Assembly (NCBI GenBank): GCA_963576735.1
Contig: OY755176.1
Coordinates: 10,153,423 to 10,217,422 of the forward strand
Direction of reading: 5' to 3'
DNA from: Bedellia somnulentella
Taxonomy: Eukaryota; Arthropoda; Insecta; Lepidoptera; Bedelliidae
Length of the DNA stretch: 64,000 nt
In this document: piece after piece, positions 11,301-22,195 of the stretch
How the letters are laid out: each line of letters starts with the position of its first letter
Numbering within the stretch: the stretch's first letter is position 1
Translations under genes and position numbers: made by a program
Notes under the pieces: model-generated
Database searches by the model: none
The model's input: the letters and a program-made list of their open reading frames with translations, nothing else
Told to the model about the DNA's origin: nothing

Positions 11301-12891
11301 CCACGTGATAGGGACAGGCCTATCTACGTATAACTCAGTAATGTGGGTTTTCCTACAATGTTTTGTGTCGTCGTAAACCACCTTGATATACTATCCAAAC
11401 ACATGACTTAAAAAAAGACACGACTCAGGATTTGAACTCACACTCCTGCATAAGAAACTGTGGGGTTTCATGGCTATGAAAGTTCTCTTACGTAACAAGT
11501 TTTACATTATATAAAAAAAGGGTTAATAGTGAAGTAGTAATTGAAAATACCCTCATTTTAACCATATACAAAGCCGTGAGTATATGTATGTATGTATGTA
11601 TGTTTCCCCTCACCGTTAACAACCATGATAACTAAATTTAATCAAAACCGTGATAGCAGTGGGTAGAACACCAATTATGGTGCAGATGATGAGGGTTCGG
11701 ATCCTGGGTCAGGCCTATACCAATTTGTCTTTTCTGAAGGCATGGATGTAATGTAATATGGTTTCATTTTAAATTTATCAGAAACTAAATTCTAACCAGT
11801 TATTAAGACAAATCTTAGTTCGAAGCCATATATATTCGTATATACCAAAGAAGCTTGTTATGTTATGTTTATTCGGATAATAAACGGCGTGACGTTAGCT
11901 ATCTTAACAACCCATAGCAAAGGCAATTATTAATAGCAGGATAAATAAAGTGGCTTATTGAACAGCCTTGATAAGAGCGGTCATCTATATTGATGATTTT
12001 AAGAGGTAATACATTTTTTTTGATATAGAAAACCGTGATAGTTCAGTGGGCAGAACACCGCTTATTGTGCAGACGATGTTGGTTCAAATCCAGGGTCAGG
12101 CCTACATTAATTTGTCTTTTCTTTTCTAAATTCACATGGCTTAGTTGTAATTAGTCATATAAAAGTGTATTCATTAAGAGTACATTTTCCAAGCAAAACG
12201 TGGGTACTCTGAACACCAGGGATAATTTCACGTGATGTTCAGAAGTATTCGTACCTCTGCCAACCACTTCGGGGATATACGGCGTGAACGTTTGAGTTAT
12301 TATTTATTATTATTATTTTTGAGTTCATTGTATCCTTACTTCTTAGTTCATACCTGAGACAATTTCTAAATTTTTTGAAGTCTTAATTCATTCGCTTAAG
12401 TGTTGAATTTCTAAATCTTTTTTCATAGTGTTTACTAAAATCAGGAATCGACCCCCTGTACCAAATGTCAATACTCTAGGCGTCGTAGTTTAGGCTTTTA
12501 TTTTATACTAGTGGACCAGGTTCGTACTGGTAGAGTTATACTTTTAAAATTTTAATATTGGTGAAGATTTATAATTGGCACACGAATATTTATGCAGTAG
12601 TTTATAAGTTATATTTTGCTGTTAGTCTTCTAAATAAAATAAAATATACGAGTGATGGTACCTGGATGGTCTTTTAAAGGTCTTAGGTACCACTAGTGAA
12701 AAAAAAATGGAAATAAAGTTCGAAGCTACCTCCCCAACATTTTTCAGCTAAATCAGTTCAGCCATACTTGTGTTATATTTAGTGTAACTTAGATTACTTT
12801 CTTTTATATAAAGATAGATATAAGAAAACTCACATTTGCTTTTATTTAGATCCCATGTTGGATTTTTGAAGAAACCTATTGGCGCGGCCAT
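5225..12891 (-). CDS. Elongase B (ELOVL family), five coding exons, complete
   Basis: Very-long-chain fatty-acid elongase. My exon model, in coding order, is 12891-12834, 9293-9103, 8693-8619, 6526-6227 and 5449-5225; all introns are GT-AG, the phases join and the total is 849 nt (282 aa). The start sits in CAAAATGG. The protein opens MAAPIGFFKNPTWDLNKSK; exon 2 holds the first membrane segments (GPILLLVAGYLLFVL); exon 4 holds [15 protein letters not shown], the catalytic box HLYHH (residues 143-147) and HVFMYTYYGLAALGP; the last exon begins VQF. The tail ends STKSE and lacks a dilysine signal. The 75-nt exon 3 (8693-8619, YAGLLLKYGLLTKECLFNK) is the least certain but is supported by an equivalent 78-nt exon in gene C. 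Introns hold SINE, R1 and MITE copies. Exon 4 equals two exons of gene C. Substrate specificity cannot be read. Confidence 0.9.
5773..5943 (+). repeat. R2 SINE fragment (3' part)
   Basis: Contains the family blocks 'tgtattggtacaaaaagacg', 'gtactctgagtatcaggtg' and 'tacctctgcc...ggacatacggtg', in the intron between the last two exons of gene B. The tRNA-like head is missing. Confidence 0.5.
8033..8220. mobile_element. Short MITE, PIF/Harbinger-like, with TAA target duplication
   Basis: A 188-bp insertion between perfect TAA repeats (8030-8032 and 8221-8223). Ends are inverted: AGAGCTTATTCCACTTTGTC against AGAGCTTATTCCATTTGTC. The interior has further inverted 'gttattccac' and 'gaattcaga' blocks, so the whole can fold back. 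A 3-bp TAA duplication fits PIF/Harbinger; the superfamily is inferred from that alone. It lies in an intron of elongase B. Confidence 0.75.
8253..8309. repeat. (AT)n microsatellite
   Basis: About 28 uninterrupted AT dinucleotides, just downstream of the MITE and within gene B's intron. Confidence 0.95.
9597..9828 (-). repeat. R1 repeat, near full length
   Basis: Reverse-oriented copy: begins ATACTCACGGCTATAAATCC and ends TTCTAAGCCGACACTAC, with the conserved middle 'gacgggtctccaaccacatc' and 'ttagtcgcctcttacg'. It lies in the first coding intron of gene B. Confidence 0.85.
9829..10070 (-). repeat. R1 repeat, strongly decayed
   Basis: Directly abuts the previous copy in the same orientation across a short CATACATATAC microsatellite. 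Blocks such as 'atggctgttaatcc', 'gtgatgggacttcagcc' and 'attcgcctcgaacg' remain recognisable. Confidence 0.65.
10985..11165 (+). repeat. LINE 3'-UTR fragment (RTE-type tail)
   Basis: Begins CTAGTCCACCCCGGCTTCGC and continues through 'gatgatagatagcctttgata' to 'taaaatcggattagtag...gagcctattcattacag'. A 'gtccRccccgRcttcgca' block followed by 'aaatcgg..cagtagttt' is a common insect RTE tail. Similar tails appear at 12505, 17641, 49400 and 52790. Confidence 0.55.
11203..11470 (-). repeat. R2 SINE, near full length
   Basis: Reverse copy running from ACATTCACGCC through 'ggtactaatacttctga', 'acgtgatagggacaggcctat' and 'ggatttgaactcacactcctg' (complement of the tRNA-like B box). Confidence 0.75.
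11583..11602 (+). repeat. (TATG)n microsatellite
   Basis: GTGAGTATATGTATGTATGTATG, the terminal motif of R1 without the rest of the element. Confidence 0.7.
11603..11745. repeat. Two R2 SINE fragments in opposite orientation
   Basis: 11603-11640 is a reverse fragment ('cccctcaccgttaacaaccatgataa'); 11645-11745 is a forward tRNA-like head with GATAGCAGTGGGTAGAACACC and B box GGTTCGGATCC, then 'gggtcaggcctataccaattt'. Confidence 0.7.
12029..12298 (+). repeat. R2 SINE, full-length forward copy
   Basis: The best view of the family: tRNA-like head with A-box region GATAGTTCAGTGGGCAGAAC and B box GGTTCAAATCC, a body with 'aggcctacattaatttgtct' and 'gtgtattcattaagag', and the 3' end 'cttctgccaaccacttcggg'-like sequence closing in GGCGTGAACG. 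The head shows derivation from a tRNA; which one I cannot say. Confidence 0.8.
12505..12790 (+). repeat. LINE 3'-UTR fragment (RTE-type)
   Basis: Starts TAGTGGACCAGGTTCGTACT and contains 'gttcgaagctacctccccaac' and 'cagctaaatcagttcagccat'. It is divergent from the copy at 10985 but has the same order of blocks. It lies immediately downstream of the first coding exon of gene B. Confidence 0.45.
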
Positions 12892-12913
12892 TTTGAGATC
12901 TTAATTTGTCGTT
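12892..12913 (-). other. 5'-UTR part of elongase B exon 2
   Basis: On the minus strand a pyrimidine-containing tract ending CTGTAG is followed by 22 nt of leader and then the ATG at 12891. This acceptor implies an upstream non-coding exon; a matching donor is at 15503. Confidence 0.6.
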
Positions 12914-13427
12914 CTACAGCAAAAACACCAGTTCTGAAAAAAGTAAACCATAGTTTTAGTGAATTTGATTTAAAATTGCTATGCCATATTACAGTCTATT
13001 TAGTTTTGTATTGTATTGGTGCTCATTTTATAGGAGTTATTGTATCTTGTGTTCTGTCGAAGATTCACCTTAGCAAAATGTGATCATCAGTTTTTAAGCT
13101 CCTATGAATTTATAAAAAAAATCCCATGATGTACCTGTTGCGAATAACTTGATAATATAATAAAATGTTATTAGTGTTGCCTCATAATAGAACTTTCACC
13201 CAACATACGCAACCACTCAGTCAGTCAGGTAAGGCTACTTAATAAGGGTCCTGGCTATTCAAATAATTGGTAAGGTAATTTGGCTACCAAAGAAATACAA
13301 TATTGGTTTTTTTTTACCATATTTCCCCTTTAAATTTCAAGAAACTATTACCCGATTAATCAAACTAATATTTTTCATATTCTTTTGTATTTTGTATTTT
13401 ATATACATATTAGTATATTAATAACTT

Positions 13428-14097
13428 GTTGGAGCGAAGCTCCATTTACCCCCGACTTTTGCATTTCGTTGTGATCGTACTCCTCCCAAACGGCTAAACT
13501 AAGAACCCTGAAATTTTGCACGGTGGTCAAGGACCATGTCTAGATGGTTTATGTCAATTTTGATAAAAATCGGATGTACCACGGAGGAATAATCACCATT
13601 AAAAAATTACAATGTAAGTCTATGGAAAAATTACGTAAACAATGCCAGCGAGTGAAAACAGATTTTTTTCATATTCGATCGTCCCAAAGTAACGTCCGTT
13701 TGCGCTCCGACACTTGGTGATTTTTCGAACTTTTGAACGCTAATACTCGAGTTCTAGAACATTTTACCCAAAAAATTTATGAACGAAAATTGTTTTGAAC
13801 ATAATCTATTTCAAAGAAAATAGGTATTTAGCTATTTAGATATGTTTTTTCAACAATAAAAATTGTTAATAATTTAAGTTTTACAAAATCAGGACTGTAA
13901 CTCCTTTGCAGTTTTGTGTCGAATCAATCATGCGTTTAGGTAAACCAACAAGAATATTCAAAGAATCATAACAAATTGCATAGCAACGCGTGTTGAGATT
14001 TTTGTAGAATAAATCGTTCAACGATAAGTAATATCTGAGAATCAGGCAATTGCTCGCTTCGCTCCTTTTATTAGCATCCGACGGTCCCATGCCAACC
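13428..14097. mobile_element. Helitron-like repeat (R3), long copy
   Basis: Begins TTGGAGCGAAGCTCCATTTA (itself a hairpin), contains 'acccccgacttttgcatt' and 'gaggaataatcacc', and ends GCATccgacggtcccATGC then CAACCTAGT. A CTAGT end preceded by a short stem is the classical Helitron 3' terminus. A second copy is at 20588-20946. No Rep/helicase ORF, so non-autonomous. Lies in gene B's leader intron. Confidence 0.5.
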
Positions 14098-14880
14098 TAG
14101 TTAATTGCATATGTAACTAATATTATTGAAGGAGGTATTATAAACTAGAATCGGCAAACTCAACAATAATTTAAGTCGCTTATTATTCCGCGACCATATT
14201 GACGCATGATATTAAATAAAGAATGATAAACACCAGATCTATTTACATTGGATGCTGTGGGAATTATTCTTGTACAAACGTATTTACGTAAAAAATGCTT
14301 AATATAATAATGGACAAATTCAATTGTTAGCTAATTAGAAATGTTAATTATTTCATTATGATAATCAAGAAGTCTGCCTAGTTTGTGCTTTGTGAATGTC
14401 ATAGTGAAATGTTAAAGGCAAATGTGAAATGAAAGGCATATTCTTCGCTAATTTTAAATGTTATTTGAATGAGTATAAGTATTATTTTCCAAAAGTAAGT
14501 ATTAAATTACTTGTCTGCAGCTTGCAACTTGTCATTGCAAATATTTAAAGAACAATTAACTTATACATACATAACACCCATTGATATTTGGTGCTACGTA
14601 CCATCGCTTTAAGAGTGAACAATTGTATTGAAGTACCTCTTTAAACAGTATTATTTTATAAAAATCTGATATATTAAATTATACGAACAATCTACGAGTA
14701 GTAAATTTATTTATCCCTTGCATTGAAACTATAGATTTGAAAAGATTACAGAAGATTTGGCTAATTATGAGTTTCTTTGTTAATCATTAAACTTTTACAG
14801 AACTGTTTGATTTTAGTAAACATTTCGACTGTTAATGATACAAGTGGAATATATTAATTTCCAACTAAATTTCATAGAGA

Positions 14881-15106
14881 TACTAGCTGGACCGGCAAAC
14901 GTTGTTTTGCCATATAAATTATTTCTAGGCGATAAAATCTTAGGGGTGTACAACCCTTATCACTTAGAAGTACACAAATAGTTTTAATCCTATTCTCAGA
15001 CCTACCGCAATATATGTTTTTGTATGCAAAATTTTATTTAAATCGGTTCAGCCATTTTGGAGAAATTTCGCAACAAACACTCTGACACGTGAATTTTATA
15101 TATTGG
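14881..15106 (+). repeat. LINE-like 3' repeat (R4), copy 1
   Basis: Shares with 22196-22410 a chain of blocks: 'ctgRacYggcaaa.gttg', 'catataaattatttct', 'ctattctcagacctac', and 'gcaaaatttYa.ttaaat.ggt.cagcc'. The closing 'ttcagccattttggag' is a common LINE tail. No ORF. Confidence 0.5.
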
Positions 15107-15217
15107 ATTTGATACAGACCATGGAAAACAAATAACAAATGCACTCCATAACTAAAATAAACTTATAAATTAAAACAAAACATTGAATCCGATGCACTAT
15201 TAAGAACGTTAATACAA

Positions 15218-15299
15218 TCAAAATACATACAGAATGTTTACGCCATTCGTTCACATTGGGGTAAGCTGAGACTATGAATCGTTGACTATCAATCAATAT
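15218..15299 (-). repeat. RTE-type LINE ORF tail, minus strand
   Basis: The minus strand reads SQRFIVSAYPNVNEWRK, matching the LINE ORF terminus at positions 1-88 (RSIVSAYPN). It is a short fossil with no tail. Confidence 0.5.
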
Positions 15300-15502
15300 T
15301 CACAAAAGAAAATTTGGTTGACATCGAGATATGATGCAAATTTTATTTATTCACGCAAATAGGTTTACCAATAAATTACTTTAAATCATTTCCATATGCA
15401 GATTTTGTCTGGCACAAATACTATATAAAAATTTAAATATCACTTACTTTAAAACATAGAAAGAAAATTTCAACGTTAAAATGCATAAATACTCAAACTT
15501 AC

Positions 15503-15585
15503 CTAATATAAAATAGGTACACGCCTTCTACCGGTCTTATCAAACCTCGACACTGTAATATTTCATTGAACTTATACGAACGACT
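15503..15585 (-). other. Candidate non-coding leader exon of elongase B
   Basis: The minus strand has a GC-richer stretch with an initiator-like TTCAGTCG (A at 15585) and a strong donor ATTAG|GTAAGT (donor GT at 15502-15501). It contains a 9-codon upstream ORF (ATG AAA ... TGA). The donor would join the acceptor at 12914 by a 2.6-kb intron. Gene C has an equivalent leader exon ending ATTAG|GTGAGT. Exon identity is inferred; the upper limit is uncertain. Confidence 0.45.
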
Positions 15586-15599
15586 GAACTTCACTCGAC

Positions 15600-17640
15600 G
15601 CGCACACCTAAAATATAATTTTCTTTAATTACAAAAAATAATGTATTTCTTCTAATGCTTGTAATTACTCAATTGCCTCTCTTCCGTGTTTAGAAAGATA
15701 TTTAAATGATCAAGACTCGTGTATCTTTATAATCATAACTAAATTTATAAATTCTAAAACCAATAATTAGCTACATGTATTGTTCGTTTATATTCCCAAG
15801 CATAGGACATGGGAGCAACCTTGCAAAGGTAAACCATTGTGACAAACTTCTGATGTACTCAATAACAACATAATGAATATTTATAACATTTTGTGTTATG
15901 TTGAAAGATGTTTTAATAATATTTACTGTATAACTTGTAAGTAACTGATTGACGATCAAAGTTATTTAGCTAAAGAAAACTAATTAGAAATTGATTTTCA
16001 AAACTGGCAGAAATGTCACATATTTAGAATATCTTTTGTTTAGTGAATGTAGCGTTAAAAAAATATAAATGCAATTTATAATAAAACTAAATATAAAAAT
16101 TACCACGCACCTATTTGTTTTATTTTGAAAACCCAAGTTATTTTCTTTATTCGTCAACAAATACTGTAATTTGTAATATTTGGACACACGCACCTATTTG
16201 TTTTGATTTTGATAGCCCACTAAATTAATTCACCAAAAACAACCGAATTTTAAAATATAATACCTAATAAAACCATAGAACCGTTCACGTTACTCACAGA
16301 AATCGATCCAATGATCCCGATCCTTACGCACCACTTATATATGAGGCACTGCGGAGATGCGTCCGGACACGATGTCCCTCGCAGCGGATCACAATGCGAT
16401 GATGAAAGCAATGTTTTTACTTCATTATTATACCTCCACATTGAGGTGTCGTGCAATGTAAATCGGACATTTGTTTTTATGTACGCATGAAACAATTGAA
16501 TTTTTGGAGAGTCGTTTTTCAACGCGTATTCAGCCCACGTGGTGTGGAAACTTTAATTAAAGGTTTTTTTGCTTTTATCTGCCATATAGTATATTATACT
16601 TTAATCAAAGGCAAAATTTGTTAGTTTCTATATATACAAAATTATTCGCGTAAATTTACGTTCTTAAAATCCTATGGTTTATGTTATGATTATGTTAAAC
16701 TTCTTAAATTTTTGGTGTATATATGTTAGTTATCAACTCATTTATTTACGTCGTGCTGTAACCTGTGATGGTAATTTTAAAGTGATCCACATATCTCAAA
16801 ATTCTGTCCATAAAAATATGTGCAAATATGATAAGCATCTACCTACTGTTGTTACTACGTTATATAATTATAATTGCCCATGTTTAATTTCTTCAACGGG
16901 TACTAACTGCTAAATAATGTTTTAATTTGACCTCTGTGCACCATTTTGTAAACACGATATTACTACACTTCCTTGTTATGTGTCTCAGTATTGACGTTCT
17001 GTTTTCAATTAAACATTTGACATATTACATTTAATACTTTTTTCTAACAAGGGAAAATTCAGTTCAATTTACTTAACACGTAAAAGTTAATTATTATCGT
17101 CTTCAGAAGTTTGGTAACCTTAACTTTAGAATATTAATACAAATATTGAGCAAATGCGTGATGCCATTTAAATATTAATTTTACTAATAGATTCACAATC
17201 GCCAGTGCACCAGATTATGAAAATCAATGAATTCATTTTTCAAAATACGTACACTTTCATACTATTTCTTGATTTTTTGACGGATAGCCAATTATTAATG
17301 TTATTTTTAATTTGTTCATTGTTATAGCGACATCGTGTCGGTGTCGTTATCTCAATTTTATTTTTAATTGGTCAAATGTTTAGCTTTAAGGATCTTTCAT
17401 AATGTATGGAAAATATTCCCCGCTTATTTTAGTGTCATTTTAGTGAAAGGTAAAAAACAAGGCTTTTAAATATCCAAGTCTTTTTGGTAGTAAAATAAAC
17501 AAACCCTTACGTAAGTTGCTGGAAAAAAATATTCATTGGTAAATCATGGGTTTTACCAGAGCATTCTAGGATTTACCACATGAGTTGGCAACTAGGATAA
17601 TCTTGACAAGGGTGGAAATTTAGTCACTTTCTTATTAATT
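15600..17640. other. AT-rich DNA upstream of elongase B
   Basis: I see no gene. A block 'cgcacctatttgttttRtttt' occurs twice (about 16107 and 16189), a small local duplication. Longest open frame (minus 16250-16522) has no family features. Confidence 0.4.
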
Positions 17641-17700
17641 AATGGTCCGCCCCGTCTTCGCAAGGGTAGTTTTGTAATTTAAATATAGCGATGATGATGA
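17641..17700 (+). repeat. LINE 3'-UTR scrap (RTE-type)
   Basis: GGTCCGCCCCGTCTTCGCAA followed by a short GATGATGAT run; same tail type as at 10985. Confidence 0.5.
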
Positions 17701-17880
17701 TGATTGATGGTGAATATAAGAATGTATTTCTTTGTAGGTTATAATATTTATAATAGGTATACTATCTCCACCTCCTGGATTTAAGCTGCCTTTTCATCTT
17801 TTTGTAGTCAAATCTGCTCGGAACCTTTCAAGTACTTTTTAAGTAGAAATATAATATATTATAACATAACTGTGTTGTTG

Positions 17881-18129
17881 CTGTGTAGTGTCGGCTTAGA
17901 ATAGCACTACCCCATTTCTTCCAGTGGGTGTACGTAAGAGGCGACTTACGGTATTGGGGCTATAAGGGATTTTTGGGCGATGCGGTTGGAGACCCATCAC
18001 CAAAAACCTTTATTTTACCATCTTTTCCCCACGCATCTTCCAAAAGTGGGTGGGGAATTTCTAATTCCTTAGCTCTGGCTACCCCTTCTCGGGATTTATA
18101 GCCGTGAGTATATGTATATGTATGTATAT
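17881..18129 (+). repeat. R1 repeat, full length forward
   Basis: Complete copy: GTGTAGTGTCGGCTTAGAAT at the left, 'gtaagaggcgacttacgg', 'gatgcggttggagacccatc', 'ccaaaagtgggtggggaatt', and GCCGTGAGTATATGTATATG at the right, running into microsatellite. Confidence 0.9.
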
Positions 18130-18132
18130 AAC

Positions 18133-18248
18133 ATAACATAACATAAACGTTCACGCCGAATATCCCCGAAGGCGTTGGCAGAGGTACTAATACTTCTGAA
18201 CCTCACGTGACTTTGTCACCTGGTGTTCAGAAGTATTAGTACCTCTGC
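18133..18248 (-). repeat. R2 SINE fragment with a terminal fold-back
   Basis: Starts with the (AACAT)n SINE tail and TTCACGCCG, but instead of continuing into the SINE body the arm GCAGAGGTACTAATACTTCT (18179) is repeated inverted at 18229-18248. The two arms are perfect and enclose 'cacgtgactttgtcacctgg'. Confidence 0.65.
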
Positions 18249-18365
18249 ATATATAAATCAATATCTGTAAATAAAGATTTATTATGATAGATATTATTTA
18301 AATCAAAAAAATAAAGTCTAATTTAAAGCCTTTTATTAATATACATTTTAATACATAAATACATT

Positions 18366-18550
18366 AATATACTCACGGCTATGAATGGCAGGGGTAGCAT
18401 AAGTTTCAGCCAGTTTTGGAAGTTGATTGGGGATAGGTTTCTGGGTCTCCAACCGCATCACCCAAAGATCACTTAAAACCTTTTTTTTTAAAAGGCCTAC
18501 TTTAATGGCCTCTTACGAAAACTTACAGGAAGAAATGGGGAGTGCTATTG
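18366..18550 (-). repeat. R1 repeat, truncated reverse copy
   Basis: ATACTCACGGCTATGAATGG at the left and 'gggtctccaaccgcatcacc' and 'ctcttacgaaaacttacaggaag' inside; the right end stops in 'gggagtgctattg'. Confidence 0.75.
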
Positions 18551-18639
18551 TTCACCAAACCTCTGCAGCTTTAGGTAATTGTTATTTAATTATGAATTTC
18601 TATTACGCATGGCTTTATGCAGTTATGTATGTGTGAATC

Positions 18640-18925
18640 CCTCCTAGAATTGCTCAATGAGAAGTCTCGAAGCGGGAATTCCGGGCAAATTTTATTTTCG
18701 CCGAGTCGATAGGCGAAAAAATTCCGCAATTAATCCGGGCTTGAATCACCTGATTATTCGAAAATTAAGATGATTGCGGCTGCAATTGGTCGATGGAATC
18801 GGTTCCGGCTACTATTACGGTCGTTAGTCTTCCTATCAACACTTGACCAGCGGCGTGGTAGTCTATTGCCAATAAACCCTATACGGGGATAGGCCCGAGC
18901 TTCTCAGTGGGGAAATACAAGGGCT
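18640..18925. repeat. GC-richer unassigned repeat-like block
   Basis: A block distinctly richer in GC than its surroundings, with 'gccgagtcgataggcgaaaa' (an inverted repeat around gtcgat) and 'ttgaccagcggcgtggtagt'. The composition suggests a transposon fragment, but I find no second copy in the window and no ORF. Confidence 0.35.
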
Positions 18926-19401
18926 GTTTAAGAAGAAAGACATGGTACGTACCGGTAAAACCAAACTGATGAATATACTTATTAATAAGCGAGCATTCAC
19001 AGAAGTATAATATGGCCCTTGACAGTGACTCATTTGATTTGGCTGCTTTTATTCTGTGATTTCCATTGATATCTGTACAATATTTATAACTTTCCAGTGT
19101 AAGGGTGTTTTATGAGTAAATTCTAAAAAAAGCCCTTTTTTCAGAATGTGTATAGACTATTATAGTTTGTCTTCATTTTTGATTATATAATAGCACATTA
19201 TCAAGATACGATACTAGTGTGCAATCATGGTCAATGCAGCCGAGGTTTTAAGAAACTGAGAACTGCAATGACTCATTGCTTACGTTTGAACTATAGCTAA
19301 TTACAAATTATCATAAAGATAGTTGTTCTCTTGTTAGCCAAGAAAGTTGGATTACATTGAAAAGAAAATCGCTATATGCATCTATTATAATAAATTATTA
19401 G

Positions 19402-19646
19402 CTGTGTAGTGTCGGCTTAGAATAACACTACCCCTATTTCTTCGGGTGGGTGTACGTAAGAGGCGACTAACGGTATTGGGGCTCTTAAGGGTTTTTTGGG
19501 CGATGCGGTTGGAGACCCACCACCAACAACCTTTATTTCACTATCTTTTCCCCACTCAACTTTCCAAAAGTGGCTGAGGAATTTCTAAACCCTTAGCTCT
19601 GGCTACCCCTTCTAGGTATTTATAGCCGTGAGTATATGTATGTATA
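19402..19646 (+). repeat. R1 repeat, full length forward
   Basis: Both ends present (GTGTAGTGTCGGCTTAGAAT ... GCCGTGAGTATATGTATG). Very similar to the copy at 17881, so fairly young. Confidence 0.9.
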
Positions 19647-19891
19647 TTTATTTACTGTAAGGGTAACAAATCTGTTCTGAAAATATATTTGAATTGTTAT
19701 GTAACTTTAATAGTTGATTTAGCAGGACTAGAATAGAACATAATTTTATACCCCTAATTAAAACCAATATGTATATGTACACAATTGAATTTGCATCTTT
19801 CTTCTTTATCTGTTGTAAACTAAGTTTTCAGATAATCATTAGTTTTAAAATATCATTATTTAGAGTGACTACTTATTGTATTTGAAAAAAA

Positions 19892-20113
19892 CACACACTC
19901 TCACACACACACAAACACACATGAAACACACTTTAGAGAAAAATAACTATATTTTACTTGTCCATACATATTTCTGTTACAAATAAATGCTCAGTTTATC
20001 TAATGAAATTTGTGAAACATATAATTGGCACGATAAATTGTTATATTTAAAAATGTTTGTTAATAGATTAAGTGCTGTTTGTTTTACTCAATAATAAATA
20101 AATAAATAAATAA
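19892..20113. repeat. CA-rich tract and (AATA)n microsatellite
   Basis: A CACA/CTCT run at about 19892-19922 and an (AATA)n run at 20094-20113, with nothing recognisable between. Confidence 0.7.
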
Positions 20114-20130
20114 AAGTATTATATCCTCAA

Positions 20131-20227
20131 CATACATATATACATATAATTCTCTAGAAGGGGTAGTCTTAGCTTCAGAATAAGAAATTCTTCAGCCACT
20201 TTTGGAAGTTGGAATTATTCTAAGCCT
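20131..20227 (-). repeat. R1 repeat fragment
   Basis: CATACATATA start, then 'tagaaggggtagtcttagct' and 'ttcttcagccacttttggaa', jumping to 'attattctaagcc'; the middle is deleted. Confidence 0.65.
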
Positions 20228-20587
20228 ATAATCTATAACTATATACTAACCCATGTTCTAAAACGAAAACAATAATTTTTAAAATGTTTACTACCAGGAT
20301 AGTATCATTTTCATAGGTCTAATTGCTTAAGAAATTAGAAAATCATACGTATATCAGGTACAGATTTAATGCATAGTTTATGATACCATGTGCTGGAAAT
20401 TTTCGATTATTGTCACTTAAATGGAAAAACCACTATCCATTGAAAAGTGTAGACGTTGTTGGTACTGTTTAGCGTAAACAGTAATTAGTGGTGGCTATTC
20501 CGGCAGCTGACCGCGGCGCCCTTTAAACATAAATTTCTATTAGTCATCGTCAGCCATCGTTTATATCTTTGAAAAAATGCATTATAA

Positions 20588-20946
20588 TTGGAGCAAAGCT
20601 CCATTTACCCCCGACTTTTTTATTAGGCTTGTCACAAAACTCCTCCTAAACGTTAAAGTTTGCACGATGGTTCAGGCCATCATGGACAAGGTTTTAACGA
20701 AGAGAAAATTTAGATAGATGTTACTATTGAGGAATAATCACCCTTGAAAGTTTTCCACACAAAGAAAGGTAACAATCCCTACCTGGCCTAATGTTAACGG
20801 TGGAAGTTTTCAACCATTTGCTTTGCCTGACTCAGTAAAAAACAAAAAGTTTCGAAAATTCCAATAAAAAAAATTAAAACAACACATGTTTGATTTGTTC
20901 GGCTTTGCTCCAAATTTCGGCATGCGAAGCATCATGCCTACCTAGT
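20588..20946. mobile_element. Helitron-like repeat (R3), short copy
   Basis: TTGGAGCAAAGCTCCATTTA start as at 13428, and end GGCATGcgaagcatCATGCC TAC CTAGT. The 6-bp stem just before CTAGT is perfect, the hallmark of a Helitron 3' end. No ORF. Confidence 0.6.
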
Positions 20947-21867
20947 AATAGTTATACAACTTTTTTCTGTGATATTTTTTAGGGGAAATTTTGGTAATAT
21001 AAAGGTGGTCAGGCAATGGGTTTTTAAAAATATAAGCCTCAGATCTTTTAGTCACCTTGTTTGACACCCAAAACTCATGTTGGGGTCCTATTCTAAACGG
21101 CCACTACTCGGAAAAGTATCGGTGGTTTTAAAAAGTATATCATATGATTTTTGGAGATATGTTGTAATAATTGGAGAAAAATATATTATCTTACCCATAT
21201 TATAAAGTGTATCATGCTTTATTTAAAAATATATAGTTTGTTTTTTGCTGTGAGCGAATGCACGGCGAAGGTTAAATAAGAGATTTATAAATAAACGAAT
21301 TTCACCAAAATATATGGAAAGTAATGAGATTAAGACTATTGAATGAAATCATTTTTTGTGATATTTATATATTCTTCTCAGAGTCGAGACTGATAGCTTA
21401 CCGTGCCCTTTGAACACGGAATTATCTTTATTTTTATTTAATCAGGTGGTTCAAGCCTGCAATATCCTTCAAATGTCATATTTAGCAAACATATAGATTC
21501 TAGACTCACTGAAAAAGGACAAGGCAAACCGATAAGATTACTCGCCATCATTCTATCATCACTTTCCTATTTTCATCTTCATGAATTATATATTTAATTT
21601 TCTGTGAACTCTATAACCGAATTGACTAGCATGTATTTGGGTATAAATGTTATACTGTACAATATCTAACTCGTATTGTTTTCAGAATGTTGCCAATGTT
21701 TTGGCTTCAAGTGTATCGATTGTTTAGAAATTGCGTAAATAATGACCTTGAAGTAATTAAAATCTGGTCTAGCTTGATAAAAACCAAATATTTTTTGCAA
21801 TATCATATATATTTTGACAATTGAAGGATTCATTTTAATATAATAGTGACCTTTTTTCAAGGTCATA

Positions 21868-22163
21868 TGCAAGGGCACGGCTTTTTAAATCACGTAATAC
21901 GACAAGACCCCGTTTTGCTTAGACATTGTACTCACGTGATAGGGGGCCTATCGTCGTTTTGTACGAATACACTGTCATTGGCTAAGTACAACTCGGCCAT
22001 GTGGGTTTCCTCACGATGTTTTCCCTCACCGTTCACAACCATGATAAATTAACCACACATATGACTTTAGACAAGACAAATTGGTTAAGGCTCGACCCGG
22101 GATTTGAACTCACGCCTGTCTGTTTACGGGCGGGTGTTCTACCCATTGGACTATCATGTCGTA
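21868..22163 (-). repeat. R2 SINE, long reverse copy
   Basis: Contains 'actcacgtgatagggggcct', 'gtacgaatacactgtcattg', 'gatgttttccctcaccgttc', and the complement of the tRNA-like head: GGGATTTGAACTCACGCCTG (B box) and TTCTACCCATTGGACTATCA (A box). Confidence 0.8.
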
Positions 22164-22195
22164 TAATATCAACATATCAGATTGTATATCATAAC

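Noticed and set aside
16250..16522. 90-aa open frame on the minus strand upstream of elongase B
   Set aside because: Composition and motifs do not match any family; no splice context or second copy supports it.
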